59,429 nucleotides of DNA from a bacterium (GTDB lineage: Bacteria; Zhuqueibacterota; QNDG01; JAFGCO01), in NCBI GenBank assembly GCA_016932575.1, contig JAFGCO010000039.1, forward strand, positions 1-59,429, read 5' to 3'. Shown here one piece after another: positions 25,398 through 34,517 of the stretch; positions within the stretch are counted from its first letter, which is position 1, and every line of letters starts with the position of its first letter. A program made the position numbers and the translations under genes. The notes beneath the pieces were generated by a model, which saw only the letters and a list, made by a program, of their open reading frames with translations, did no database searches and was not told the origin of the DNA.

Positions 25398-27566
25398 TTA
25401 ACGCATCAGAATCATTTTCCTGCTCAAATTCTCACAGGTTCCATCTTGATATTGAATCTTAAGAGAATATGTATAAATTCCGCTTGCGACTTTGGTCCCC
25501 AGATCATTGCAACCTTCCCAGAAGATTCTGTAATTTCCGGCGGATTGACGCATATCCAGCAGATGACGAACCATTTTACCGTGGTTGTTAAACACTTTGA
25601 TGTTTACCTGACCAGATTTCGAAAGCATGTACTCGATGGCTGTCCCCGGATTGAAGGGATTGGGATAATTCTGCCTGAGCATAAATTGACGGGGAGAACG
25701 GTCACTGCCCAAATCCTCATGAATGTCTGTGGCCTGTGTCACTGTCACTGTCATCGAAGTGGTATCCGAAAGTCCGCCCGCATCAGTGGCAGTGAACAAC
25801 ACCCTGACTGGGGATGCAGTGGTAAAACCGGGTGTACAGCTGAAAACAGCTTCTTTTGTTTTGTTATCGATCATGATAAACAGATCTTCCTCATCATGTG
25901 TTGTCACTTGATGCAATTTTTTCTGAATCAGCCGATTTCGGATATATCCGGATTCATCCTTCGACTCTGCGTCCCTGTTTCGCATGCTGCCACAACTCTT
26001 ACTGGGCAACGGGGCGTATACGGCATTGAAAACAAGGGAAGATTTCTTGTTCAGTCTGGTATTTGACTGAACAGAGGCATTCCATTGTATATACATATCC
26101 GGATGATCACTGTCTTCCACATACGGACTCAGGGACAGATTGTAGGTTTCATCATTTTTAAATTCAATTTCAGGCATAGCCGACAATACAGGTGCCTGGT
26201 TCACATGACTCTGTAAAATATTTTCTATTAAAGCATTCCCTTTCTCATATATAATTGTCGGCGTAATTAATTGAGGCTCTGGTTTAATCATGTTGATTTC
26301 GGCCATGAAATTTTCCCACTGATGTGGAAATTGTTCCTCAACATATCGGAAAAACGCTGCGTAACGCATGGTTTTAACGGCCGCATCCCATACACACGGA
26401 TTAATTGCCCGCAGGAGGTCCGGATAGTCGGATATGCGGCGGCTGTATCCCTGAAGATAATCCACTCGAAATGCATCCATATCTGCCAAAAGAGAAACCA
26501 AACCATCCGCATAAAGTGAATTCGTTGTATATTGCTCAAGATAGCTTCTTCTTCCGGCATCCGTTGGAATTTGAATCGCATCGAGAACCCAATATATTTC
26601 ATAAAAATCATGATAGGTTTCATATTCATGAAGTGCTTCGAGTATTTGATCAATCAGCCAGTCACGATAGTCCAAACCGGCATTTTGCTGAGAAGCAGAA
26701 TCCCAGGCATCATCCAGAGCCTGCATAATCGAATCAATGGCAGCATCTGCATCATAGTCCGACCGATCATATTCATATTGCCAGCAGAAAAAATAAGGTG
26801 TTTCAGTCAATATTAATGAATCATTTCTTACAAAAAATTGTATATCCCTTGTATAATCCGAAATAACATAGGACCTGTGAATGACTCCCAGGTCATTGAT
26901 GATGTCTGTCATATGATTGTCAAATGCAACGTACCCCGCCTGATTGTTCAACAGGATCGGCGCTTTTTCACCCGGACCCAGTATGTACTCGCCATCTTCT
27001 TTGGGAAGATCTGTATTAAAATCATATAAAATCAGCATATCCATCTGAAAATGCCTCAATCCCAGAAGTGTGTTCTCCAGCTGGGGATGATAATTCACGA
27101 TCCAGTCACTCTTTTCAACCTGCTCTTCCGTCTTGGCTGTGTAAAATGCATCGTCGACGTTTTCATCTAATGCATGCCCAAAAAGTGAGAATATGGAATA
27201 GTAATCTGAAGCCACGTATTCAGCAACCGGCAGAAGCATCCAGTCATAAATGGGCGATGCCAGCTTTTGATTATTCAGTGTGATTTCAAGTCGTTCTCCA
27301 TCATGATCATCCTGATGATAATGAAGAACCACACTCTGAATGTTCAGTCCGGATGCGGGCCGGGCTGTCTGATCAAAAGTAATGCCGCCTACGTCTGTTA
27401 CGGCGGCAGACGATTGTCTGATAAATTCCATGTCATTGGAATGCATCAGCCTCGCTGCATTCAGATATTCAAGACTTTTCATTGCCAAAGACTGTTCAGC
27501 AACTGACGTGGCACATAAGGCGGCAAGCAGAATGAAAATAATTTTTATTCTGAGTATGGATTTCAT
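25398..27566 (-). CDS. Secreted protein with C-terminal NYPNPFNP sorting/FlgD-like domain
   Basis: A 722-residue protein with a signal peptide at 1-23 (hydrophobic core IIFILLAALCATSVA). The large N-terminal part (30-430) is unrecognised but homologous to the protein at 34518-35834: shared IYDW, NYH...ENTLLGLR..QMD, ISDY and CVWDAAVKTMRYAAFFRY. A cadherin/Ig-like segment with VLFTATDAGG follows, then a C-terminal domain with RQNYPNPFNPGTAIEY and GSGIYTYSL-type strands, typical of T9SS or FlgD-like sorting domains. It should be exported. It follows a TIR-TPR gene on the same strand by 59 bp, the same pairing as in the second copy. Confidence 0.8.
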   Translation of the reverse strand: MKSILRIKIIFILLAALCATSVAEQSLAMKSLEYLNAARLMHSNDMEFIRQSSAAVTDVGGITFDQTARPASGLNIQSVVLHYHQDDHDGERLEITLNNQKLASPIYDWMLLPVAEYVASDYYSIFSLFGHALDENVDDAFYTAKTEEQVEKSDWIVNYHPQLENTLLGLRHFQMDMLILYDFNTDLPKEDGEYILGPGEKAPILLNNQAGYVAFDNHMTDIINDLGVIHRSYVISDYTRDIQFFVRNDSLILTETPYFFCWQYEYDRSDYDADAAIDSIMQALDDAWDSASQQNAGLDYRDWLIDQILEALHEYETYHDFYEIYWVLDAIQIPTDAGRRSYLEQYTTNSLYADGLVSLLADMDAFRVDYLQGYSRRISDYPDLLRAINPCVWDAAVKTMRYAAFFRYVEEQFPHQWENFMAEINMIKPEPQLITPTIIYEKGNALIENILQSHVNQAPVLSAMPEIEFKNDETYNLSLSPYVEDSDHPDMYIQWNASVQSNTRLNKKSSLVFNAVYAPLPSKSCGSMRNRDAESKDESGYIRNRLIQKKLHQVTTHDEEDLFIMIDNKTKEAVFSCTPGFTTASPVRVLFTATDAGGLSDTTSMTVTVTQATDIHEDLGSDRSPRQFMLRQNYPNPFNPGTAIEYMLSKSGQVNIKVFNNHGKMVRHLLDMRQSAGNYRIFWEGCNDLGTKVASGIYTYSLKIQYQDGTCENLSRKMILMR

Positions 27567-27625
27567 ACGGCTCTCCCTGCATTTTCAGATTTCAATGAGG
27601 ACTATTATTTTTTTATTCTTTTAAT

Positions 27626-29182
27626 TCAAACGGGAAACTGATTGTAATAATCATCAAAAGCTTCAGATCGTTCAAAATCATACCGGGCTCTTTCAAGTTC
27701 ATCCAATAAATAATTGGCAAATCCTGTAAAGTAGAAATCCTTTTTTGTTTGTGGCAATGATAAACCGGCATCTGATATCACCCGTTTGCACAGTTCCTTC
27801 ATCTTTTCATGGTTTTCAAGCTGCCGGAAAATTCTGGCCTGTATAATCAGAGTTTCGCGTGTGACGGTTTCAGGATCGGTATTGAGTTTTTCAAAAATTT
27901 GTATTGCCTGATCAAATTCCCGGAATCGAAACAGCTGTTTCCCTTTGAAAGCCAATAGCTCCGGATTTGACTCATAACAACCTTTGGAGATCAGCCGTTG
28001 GAATGCCTCGTCCTTTTTATCCAGATAAAGCAGGCAATAATAGTAATAGATCTCTGCATCTTCGTCCATGGTATCACGCATATTATCCAATTGATTAAAT
28101 TTTTGCTCAGCTTCGCGGTACTGTTCGTCCAAAAATAGAATGACCGCCTGAAGCTTTAAGACCGTGTACCAGTCATGCCCGGGAATTATTTGAAGTGTAT
28201 ATTGCAGTATTTCAGTTTTCAGGGTAACCGGCACAGGATTATCCGCCTTAATCAGGATAGTTGCATAATTGATTTTCTCATCTGTATTGTCTGTTTTACA
28301 CTGTTCCAATGCCATTCTGTAATGATCAATGGCCTTTTCATAATCGCCCCGATCCGAATAGACACCGCCAAGACCGCCATGCACATATCGATGGCCTCTT
28401 CTTATGCGGCCGGCCTGTTTAAATGTTTGTTCTGCCTGGTCCCAATCACCGAGTATTTGTTCACAAACACCTTTGACAATATAAGGATAGAATAATCTGT
28501 TTTTCCCTCCGGCGCTTTCGGGAATTTTATAGGCACAGGAATCCAAAAAATAGCGAATAAGAAAATAAGCCTCCTCCCAGGCCTCTTGCTGAAACTTCGT
28601 ATTAAAGAGGCTGAGAATGATCATCAGCTCAACATGCGCTGCATTTGAATGCGTAAATTGAAAAGACTCTTCTTTAAACTTTTTCCAGAAAGGCATCCGC
28701 TCATGCGTCTCAATAATGGGTTTATATTTTTTATGAATATTTCTTTCATACACCTTCTCACAAATACGGCCAATTGCTTCTTCATATCCTTTTTCATCGA
28801 TAAAATTCATATGAAGATATATTTTATTTTCAAAAGACTTAAAAGGGCCCTCAAGACATCTCGGACATTTATTTTTAATCATGAGCGGGATGACATTTTT
28901 TGAAGACTGACCGGCGTTTTTCAGAATATATTCGACTTCCAGCCTTGTAAATCGTCCGCTATCCTTATCGACACTATCCCGACTGATCAGGGGAATAAAA
29001 TATTTGGAATTATCGATCTGCTTAAATAAATAGTCCGGTAAATTTTCGCCTAACTCAATCTGTTCTATATCATTTGAATAATCCCAGAATGTAATTCCCT
29101 GGTATTGTAAGCTGGCCATCAGCTGCCTGACGTATTTTAAATCCTTTGAAGAAAAACTGATAAAAACATCATATTTTTTCAT
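27626..29182 (-). CDS. TIR-TPR protein, copy 1
   Basis: A 518-residue protein. The TIR domain (residues 3-150) has YDVFISFSSKDL (4-15) and GRFTRLEVEYIL, where Glu82 or Glu84 is the likely catalytic residue. Residues 180-500 are tetratricopeptide repeats, for example GDYEKAIDHYRMALEQC. It ends in a block (FANYLLDELERARYDFERSE) closely matched in the TIR-TPR protein at 32966-34486, so the two arose by duplication. The TPR part probably binds a trigger or partner and controls TIR NAD cleavage. The next gene on the strand encodes an exported protein, paralogous to the one beside copy 2. Confidence 0.87.
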   Translation of the reverse strand: MKKYDVFISFSSKDLKYVRQLMASLQYQGITFWDYSNDIEQIELGENLPDYLFKQIDNSKYFIPLISRDSVDKDSGRFTRLEVEYILKNAGQSSKNVIPLMIKNKCPRCLEGPFKSFENKIYLHMNFIDEKGYEEAIGRICEKVYERNIHKKYKPIIETHERMPFWKKFKEESFQFTHSNAAHVELMIILSLFNTKFQQEAWEEAYFLIRYFLDSCAYKIPESAGGKNRLFYPYIVKGVCEQILGDWDQAEQTFKQAGRIRRGHRYVHGGLGGVYSDRGDYEKAIDHYRMALEQCKTDNTDEKINYATILIKADNPVPVTLKTEILQYTLQIIPGHDWYTVLKLQAVILFLDEQYREAEQKFNQLDNMRDTMDEDAEIYYYYCLLYLDKKDEAFQRLISKGCYESNPELLAFKGKQLFRFREFDQAIQIFEKLNTDPETVTRETLIIQARIFRQLENHEKMKELCKRVISDAGLSLPQTKKDFYFTGFANYLLDELERARYDFERSEAFDDYYNQFPV

Positions 29183-29275
29183 TTAGGACGCCTGAAATAA
29201 ATAGGGATAAATCAAACCGTTGCGGAACTGTTTCGCCAATTTACGGCGATTTTCACAAACTTGCAACAGTTCAGT

Positions 29276-29809
29276 TTATTCTCCGGATTTTATCACAATG
29301 GGAACATCTGCCGGCAGAATCCGCCAAAGCTCTTCAATTTCCCGATTCGTCACCGCAATACAGCCGCTTGTCCAGTCAAACCATCTATGTAGCCTGCCCA
29401 CAAATCCGAATCCGTTCGGAAGACCATGGATAGTGATATCGCCGCCGGGTGAATACCCGTTCATTATAGCCTGTTTTGTGTCCTCTTCATTCGGATAAGA
29501 AATATGCAGGGACCGGTGGCAGACACTGCCTGCATTTCTGTAGTCAATGATATATTCCCCCTCCGGTGTTTTCTGATCTCCCTGCCTTCGTTTGGCACCT
29601 CTGGGCACCTTACCCAGAGCGATCCTGTAGACTCTAACTGTTTCGCCTTGAGAAAAGACAGCCATTCGACGTTTCAATTTATTGACAACAACACGGTCCC
29701 CCCTTGCATCCGGAGGCAACTCTTTATAGAATCCATGAGCGTAAATCAACAATCCCAATAAAGTCACTGCAGGAAAACACAAAAGCAAAATGGACCTTCG
29801 TTGCATCAT
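29276..29809 (-). CDS. L,D-transpeptidase (YkuD/ErfK family)
   Basis: A 177-residue protein from the ATG at 29809; a TTG two codons earlier is less likely. A membrane anchor or uncleaved signal spans residues 5-24. The YkuD domain shows LGKVPRGAKRRQGDQKTPEG (substrate lid), ITIHGLPN and the catalytic TSGCIAVTN with the active Cys. It should form 3-3 crosslinks in peptidoglycan or attach proteins to it, in the periplasm. It is the only plain cell-wall gene in the TIR island and may be a bystander. Confidence 0.88.
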   Translation of the reverse strand: MMQRRSILLLCFPAVTLLGLLIYAHGFYKELPPDARGDRVVVNKLKRRMAVFSQGETVRVYRIALGKVPRGAKRRQGDQKTPEGEYIIDYRNAGSVCHRSLHISYPNEEDTKQAIMNGYSPGGDITIHGLPNGFGFVGRLHRWFDWTSGCIAVTNREIEELWRILPADVPIVIKSGE

Positions 29810-30067
29810 GAACAAATACCCAATGGTTATTTGTTAATCAGGACATGGAAATAATAATAAAAAAATCTACAAATATTTTATTTTTAACGGGACAGGTATT
29901 GGATTAATTTTATTATTCGTTTCAGGATTCTATATTGAAACATTTTATATAGAAAAAATGAATCCTCCTTTTTATCCATCCTGGCATTGAGCTTCATAAC
30001 AATTATAGTTCATTCTTTAACCTTGTAAGATGTAATTCAAATAACTCTCAATATCAAATTCAATGTA

Positions 30068-32737
30068 TTATCTGCCCACCTTTTTCTCTTTTATTTTCTC
30101 CAAAATTTTGATCCAGTTATTGATCATAACTCGATCGTATTCTTTTACCATGTCATCCAACTTATCCCACTCCACAAGAAAAGGATTTGTTTTTTTGAGA
30201 TCATCTCTTTTCTCCCCATATTTCCATCCTTCAGCCAACCTTTCAATCCACCATCGAGCATGCTCACATTCTGCAAGTTCTTCTTTCTTATTCTCAAATT
30301 CATCCCAATCTATATCCAGCTTCCTCTCGTCTTTAATAACACTCCCGACACGTTTTAGTGTCGGTTCAATAAACCGCACCTGTTCTGCATTGGATATTTT
30401 TAAATCTTCAAGTTCTTTTGTTTTGTCAGCGATTAACTTTTCCCAAGGTTTCATTGTCGAATCGCTGGAAAGGCCATTATCATATTTATACTTTCGATAA
30501 CATTCATGTACATGTTCCTGAACCTCATCGATTATTTCATCAGATATGACCTGATTTTGATACTGATTGACAAATGCCCAGACAAGAATTTCTTTCTCGG
30601 GTATGACAACAATATGTTGATGCCCCATCCAATCCGGATCAGATAAAATACCCGTTACGGCACGACCGCTGTTTTCGATCAGTCCAACCTGTACTCCCAT
30701 TGCCAAGGCAATTCGATATTCCAGATCGGAAAAACGGCCTCCATTGATACCCAAAACATTAACACGATCAAAATTAACATCATTAAGAACCAGATCGATC
30801 CAGTATTGAATCATATCGAGGATTGAAAACGTTTTTTGATTAATACATATGGGAATATAATTCTGATCTTTCAGCTTTTCATCAATTCCTTCAGGATAAT
30901 AGCCCAGCAGATAGACGGGTTCTTTCTTTTTTAACCGATTATTATTGATTGCTCCGACAATTGCTCCAACCTGGCCTGGAATTCCCTGTCTTGTCCCACC
31001 TGAAATAATAATACCCTGATAATTTTCCAATGCATTGTTTAGCAATTTACGATAAGCAGCTGCATTTTCCAAAAATTCAGCGCCACCGGCTACAATAAGT
31101 ACCGTGGATCTCTTCAGATATTCCGGATCTTTCTTTAAGAACTCCAAATCGCCCAATGCCTCTGAAGTATGAAGGTTCTTTTTTATTTCAGCACGAATTT
31201 GATAATTATCTTTGGCCTCAATATGGTTATATTTTCCCAAGAGCAATAGAAATCGAATGACCTGATAATCAATTTCTTCAATATCTTCATTGTTAATTCG
31301 GTCAAGGGAAGCCAATTGATCATCAAAAATTTCAATGGGGAATATCGGATTTTCATTATTACAGAAATCAATGGCTTTTGCATAGGCATTCAATGATTGA
31401 TCAATATCACCGATAATCAAAAACAGTTTCCCGATGGTCCAGTAACAATCCGGCATCTCTAATTGATATTGTATATGCTCCTGACATTTTTCAATTGCAT
31501 CCCTGACTGCCGGTTTTAAAATACTGCCCTGTTTTTTATCATGAGCAATTTTGCATTCAAGGTAATTGGTTAAATAATAAGGATTTGCAGGTACGAGATT
31601 ATAAGCAAGATCAAAACATTTCAAAGCCATTTCAATATCATTTTTCCGAATATAACACTCTCCCAGCAAATATAGCGCCCTTGCCCTTCTGTGTTTTTGC
31701 AACTCATTCTCTTCCTTATCTTTATCTTTTATTTTATAATCATACGCGCTGATTCTCTTAATCTTTTTTTCAGGCCGGGCAAGTTTTTCTAAAAGCTTTA
31801 TTCCTTCATTAAATTTTTCTTCTGTTCCATCAATACCCAGCATGCATTGAACGTAACCGAGCAGCATATTGATTTTTTGTGATTCGCCCTTATAATCATT
31901 CAAAAGCTTTTCAACCTCATGCCAATCTCTTTTAATACAATGCAATTTTGTCAACTCAAATGCATATTTCATTGCCGACCTTTTCCACTTCTTAAAATCA
32001 GGGCCGTTACCACGACATTTATCCTTTGCATTCTGGTACAATGTTTCAAACCTTGACCGAGTTTTCTCGAATCTTTCCTTATTTAAGACTGCCGCATAAT
32101 TGGAAGCAAACGCATCCAGGGTTTGTGCAAAACTTAAAAACGACTTATCCGCTTCCTCTAAGATCGCTGCAAGACGATAGGATTCCCTCTCCCAGTAAGC
32201 TGGGACTTTAATTGCCGCTTTATATATCCTGTCGTGACTGATATCTGCCCAGGCATGCTGAAGGAACGTCTTGATCTGGACTTCGGCCTTTTTTTTAATC
32301 AAATCGTTATTAAATTTTACACCCATAATTTTTCTTTTTGGCGATACGATCAGATGAACCGAAACATATCCAAATTCTGAAGTCTTCATCACATCTCGTT
32401 TATCAATGCAATTTTTCTCATCAATTTGAAATTCTCTCCTGATTCTTTGACATATCAAATCCACTTCACTCTGAAAATGTACAATAATCCGTCCACCGCA
32501 CAGGTCTGTAATTTCTTCTTCTGGCTTCTCATATTTTTGTTTTCTCATGACTTTCTCTGCAAATCCGTCAACACTCTTGATCCTGGTCTGAACAATGCCC
32601 AGCGGTGCATATTCATCTTTAATTTTATTCAGAATGCGTTCAAGCTTTTTTCTGAACTCTTCATAATGTCCCCTAACCTTCAAATAATCATCAATATGCT
32701 TTTGAAGATCCCCTTTATTAATTTCAATTTCACTCAT
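30068..32737 (-). CDS. RelA/SpoT synthetase-like - TPR - SLOG - RyR protein
   Basis: An 889-residue protein with GGAGGGTG before the ATG. Residues 1-200 resemble a (p)ppGpp synthetase: KSVDGFAEKVMRK, DLCGGRIIV (78-86), EFGYVSVH (121-128) and AEVQIKTFLQHAW (151-163), keeping the catalytic Asp and Glu. Residues 230-530 are TPR-like helices. Residues 544-725 match a SLOG (Rossmann, nucleotide-binding) domain: VLIVAGGAEF, IIISGGTRQGIPG and GGRFSDLEYRIALAMG. Residues 823-882 are a RyR domain: CEHARWWIERLAEGWKYG, then KKTNPFLVEW. It likely senses a nucleotide and makes or answers with another alarm nucleotide. The same RyR module ends the protein at 3210-5831. Confidence 0.85.
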   Translation of the reverse strand: MSEIEINKGDLQKHIDDYLKVRGHYEEFRKKLERILNKIKDEYAPLGIVQTRIKSVDGFAEKVMRKQKYEKPEEEITDLCGGRIIVHFQSEVDLICQRIRREFQIDEKNCIDKRDVMKTSEFGYVSVHLIVSPKRKIMGVKFNNDLIKKKAEVQIKTFLQHAWADISHDRIYKAAIKVPAYWERESYRLAAILEEADKSFLSFAQTLDAFASNYAAVLNKERFEKTRSRFETLYQNAKDKCRGNGPDFKKWKRSAMKYAFELTKLHCIKRDWHEVEKLLNDYKGESQKINMLLGYVQCMLGIDGTEEKFNEGIKLLEKLARPEKKIKRISAYDYKIKDKDKEENELQKHRRARALYLLGECYIRKNDIEMALKCFDLAYNLVPANPYYLTNYLECKIAHDKKQGSILKPAVRDAIEKCQEHIQYQLEMPDCYWTIGKLFLIIGDIDQSLNAYAKAIDFCNNENPIFPIEIFDDQLASLDRINNEDIEEIDYQVIRFLLLLGKYNHIEAKDNYQIRAEIKKNLHTSEALGDLEFLKKDPEYLKRSTVLIVAGGAEFLENAAAYRKLLNNALENYQGIIISGGTRQGIPGQVGAIVGAINNNRLKKKEPVYLLGYYPEGIDEKLKDQNYIPICINQKTFSILDMIQYWIDLVLNDVNFDRVNVLGINGGRFSDLEYRIALAMGVQVGLIENSGRAVTGILSDPDWMGHQHIVVIPEKEILVWAFVNQYQNQVISDEIIDEVQEHVHECYRKYKYDNGLSSDSTMKPWEKLIADKTKELEDLKISNAEQVRFIEPTLKRVGSVIKDERKLDIDWDEFENKKEELAECEHARWWIERLAEGWKYGEKRDDLKKTNPFLVEWDKLDDMVKEYDRVMINNWIKILEKIKEKKVGR

Positions 32738-32965
32738 TTTTCACCCTCCGTCTTTAAACCAAATGGTTAAAATTGAATCTTGCTTCATGGCATTAAGATT
32801 ATACCATTATAGTAGTTGTTCATAAAATTCAGGAATTTCCCAATCTCTCATATCCCTTTTGGTCACTTTTTATAACGATTCGATTGCCAGTAAGACCATC
32901 TTATCCCTCACTGGATAATGAAATTGAATAAATTCAGCGTCCTGCCGGATGCCAGAAGCAAAATT

Positions 32966-34486
32966 TTAATCAAGCTGATTATAATATTGATCACAAAAAT
33001 CTTCAGACCTTTCATAATCATACTTTGCACGTTCATGATTCTCCAATAAAAAATTTGCATATCCATCATAAAAAAAATCTTCTTTTGTTTTCGGGATTGG
33101 AAAATAATCCCGGTTTAATACTTCTTCACATACTCTTCTCATTTTTAATTGATCATAATATTTCATGATTCTTGCATATTCGATTGTAAATTGCCGGGAG
33201 GGGGGCCGATAATGTAATAATTTCTCTTCATAGACCTTTATCGCTTTCTGATCCATACCCAGATAAAAATAAAAAAGAGCCAGATAATGATCCAACAGAG
33301 ATTCAGTAAAATGATCTGATTCTTCCTCCAGGATTGCCAGAGCATCTTCCTGATTTTCCATCTCTTTCAAAACCAGATGGATATAAATCACAGTTGTTAC
33401 ATTATATGTTTTCTGTTGACGCATTGCTGTTAAAAAATTCAGCGCTTTATCATAATCCTTTTTTTTATAAAAAGCGATGCTTTTCATATTCAAATAATTG
33501 ATCCTTTCAGATTCAGACAGTGCTGAAACATCAAAAGCATCCAGGAATGAAAAATCTGTTATCTCCTGACCGGACTGAATCAAAGCGCCAAGAATATTGA
33601 ACCATATTTCAAGATTGTGCTCCGGAGGACACATCTTTAAAGCCTGATTGAACGCTTTTAGCGCTTCTTCATACCGTTTCTGCCGGAAATAAACCTGACC
33701 CAGTCCGCCATAACTGTTTTCATCGCATAAAGGATGATGGACGGCATCAAGAAAAGCCTGCTCTGCTTCAGCAAACTCTCCCAAATGAAGATGACACACT
33801 CCCTTCACAATGAGAGGATAATAGGGCTTGAGTCCGGGTATATTATATCCGCAGTACAACAGGAAATAGGTAATATGTTTCTCTGCTGCAATATAATCAT
33901 ATTCTGCATAATGATGTGAAAAATCATGAATAATCAGCATCAGCTCCTGGTATACGGCATTGGGAAGATTCCACCCTTTGATTTCTTCATCAAACCGGCC
34001 GGAAAAGGGCAATCGGGAATGGGCTATAAAAAGAGGGATATAGGGTACGCTTAAGTGTTTTGCAATTTTCGCAACAGCCTCTTCAAAGCACTTCGGATTT
34101 TCTGTATCCACTTCCAGATACATCGTATCCCGAAGAGATTCATAGCCGTCTGCCCATTTACCAGGCTTATGATTAAGCAGAAGCAGCGGCAAAATCCGTC
34201 CCTGCCTCTGCCAACCCTTGGAAAGCACATACTCCACTTCGAGAGTTGTATACCGGCCGATTTCAGGATCCATACTGTATTTGCTGAGAACAGTGATAAA
34301 AAAATCGGATTGATCAATCTGCTCCCTCAGTACCGTGGGTATATGGCCCCCCAAAGGAATCTCTTCACCTCTGTGCGAATAATCCCAGATATCGATATTC
34401 TGGCTTTTCAGCCGATAGAATATTTTTCGCACATACGGTTTATCCTTCGAAGAGAAACTGATAAATACTTTCGGAGATGAACTCAT
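32966..34486 (-). CDS. TIR-TPR protein, copy 2
   Basis: A 506-residue protein. The TIR domain (5-150) has KVFISFSSKDK (6-16), IDIWDYSHRG and GRYTTLEVEYVL with Glu83 or Glu85 as the catalytic candidate. TPR repeats fill residues 190-490 (for example KRYEEALKAFNQALKMC). It ends with DFFYDGYANFLLENHERAKY, nearly the same as copy 1 at 27626-29182. It lies 31 bp downstream of a secreted-protein gene, so gene order is reversed relative to copy 1. A cytoplasmic TIR effector and an exported partner appear to have been duplicated as a unit. Confidence 0.87.
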   Translation of the reverse strand: MSSSPKVFISFSSKDKPYVRKIFYRLKSQNIDIWDYSHRGEEIPLGGHIPTVLREQIDQSDFFITVLSKYSMDPEIGRYTTLEVEYVLSKGWQRQGRILPLLLLNHKPGKWADGYESLRDTMYLEVDTENPKCFEEAVAKIAKHLSVPYIPLFIAHSRLPFSGRFDEEIKGWNLPNAVYQELMLIIHDFSHHYAEYDYIAAEKHITYFLLYCGYNIPGLKPYYPLIVKGVCHLHLGEFAEAEQAFLDAVHHPLCDENSYGGLGQVYFRQKRYEEALKAFNQALKMCPPEHNLEIWFNILGALIQSGQEITDFSFLDAFDVSALSESERINYLNMKSIAFYKKKDYDKALNFLTAMRQQKTYNVTTVIYIHLVLKEMENQEDALAILEEESDHFTESLLDHYLALFYFYLGMDQKAIKVYEEKLLHYRPPSRQFTIEYARIMKYYDQLKMRRVCEEVLNRDYFPIPKTKEDFFYDGYANFLLENHERAKYDYERSEDFCDQYYNQLD

Positions 34487-34517
34487 GCCCTCTCCCTCCC
34501 GGTATGATAAAAAGAAA

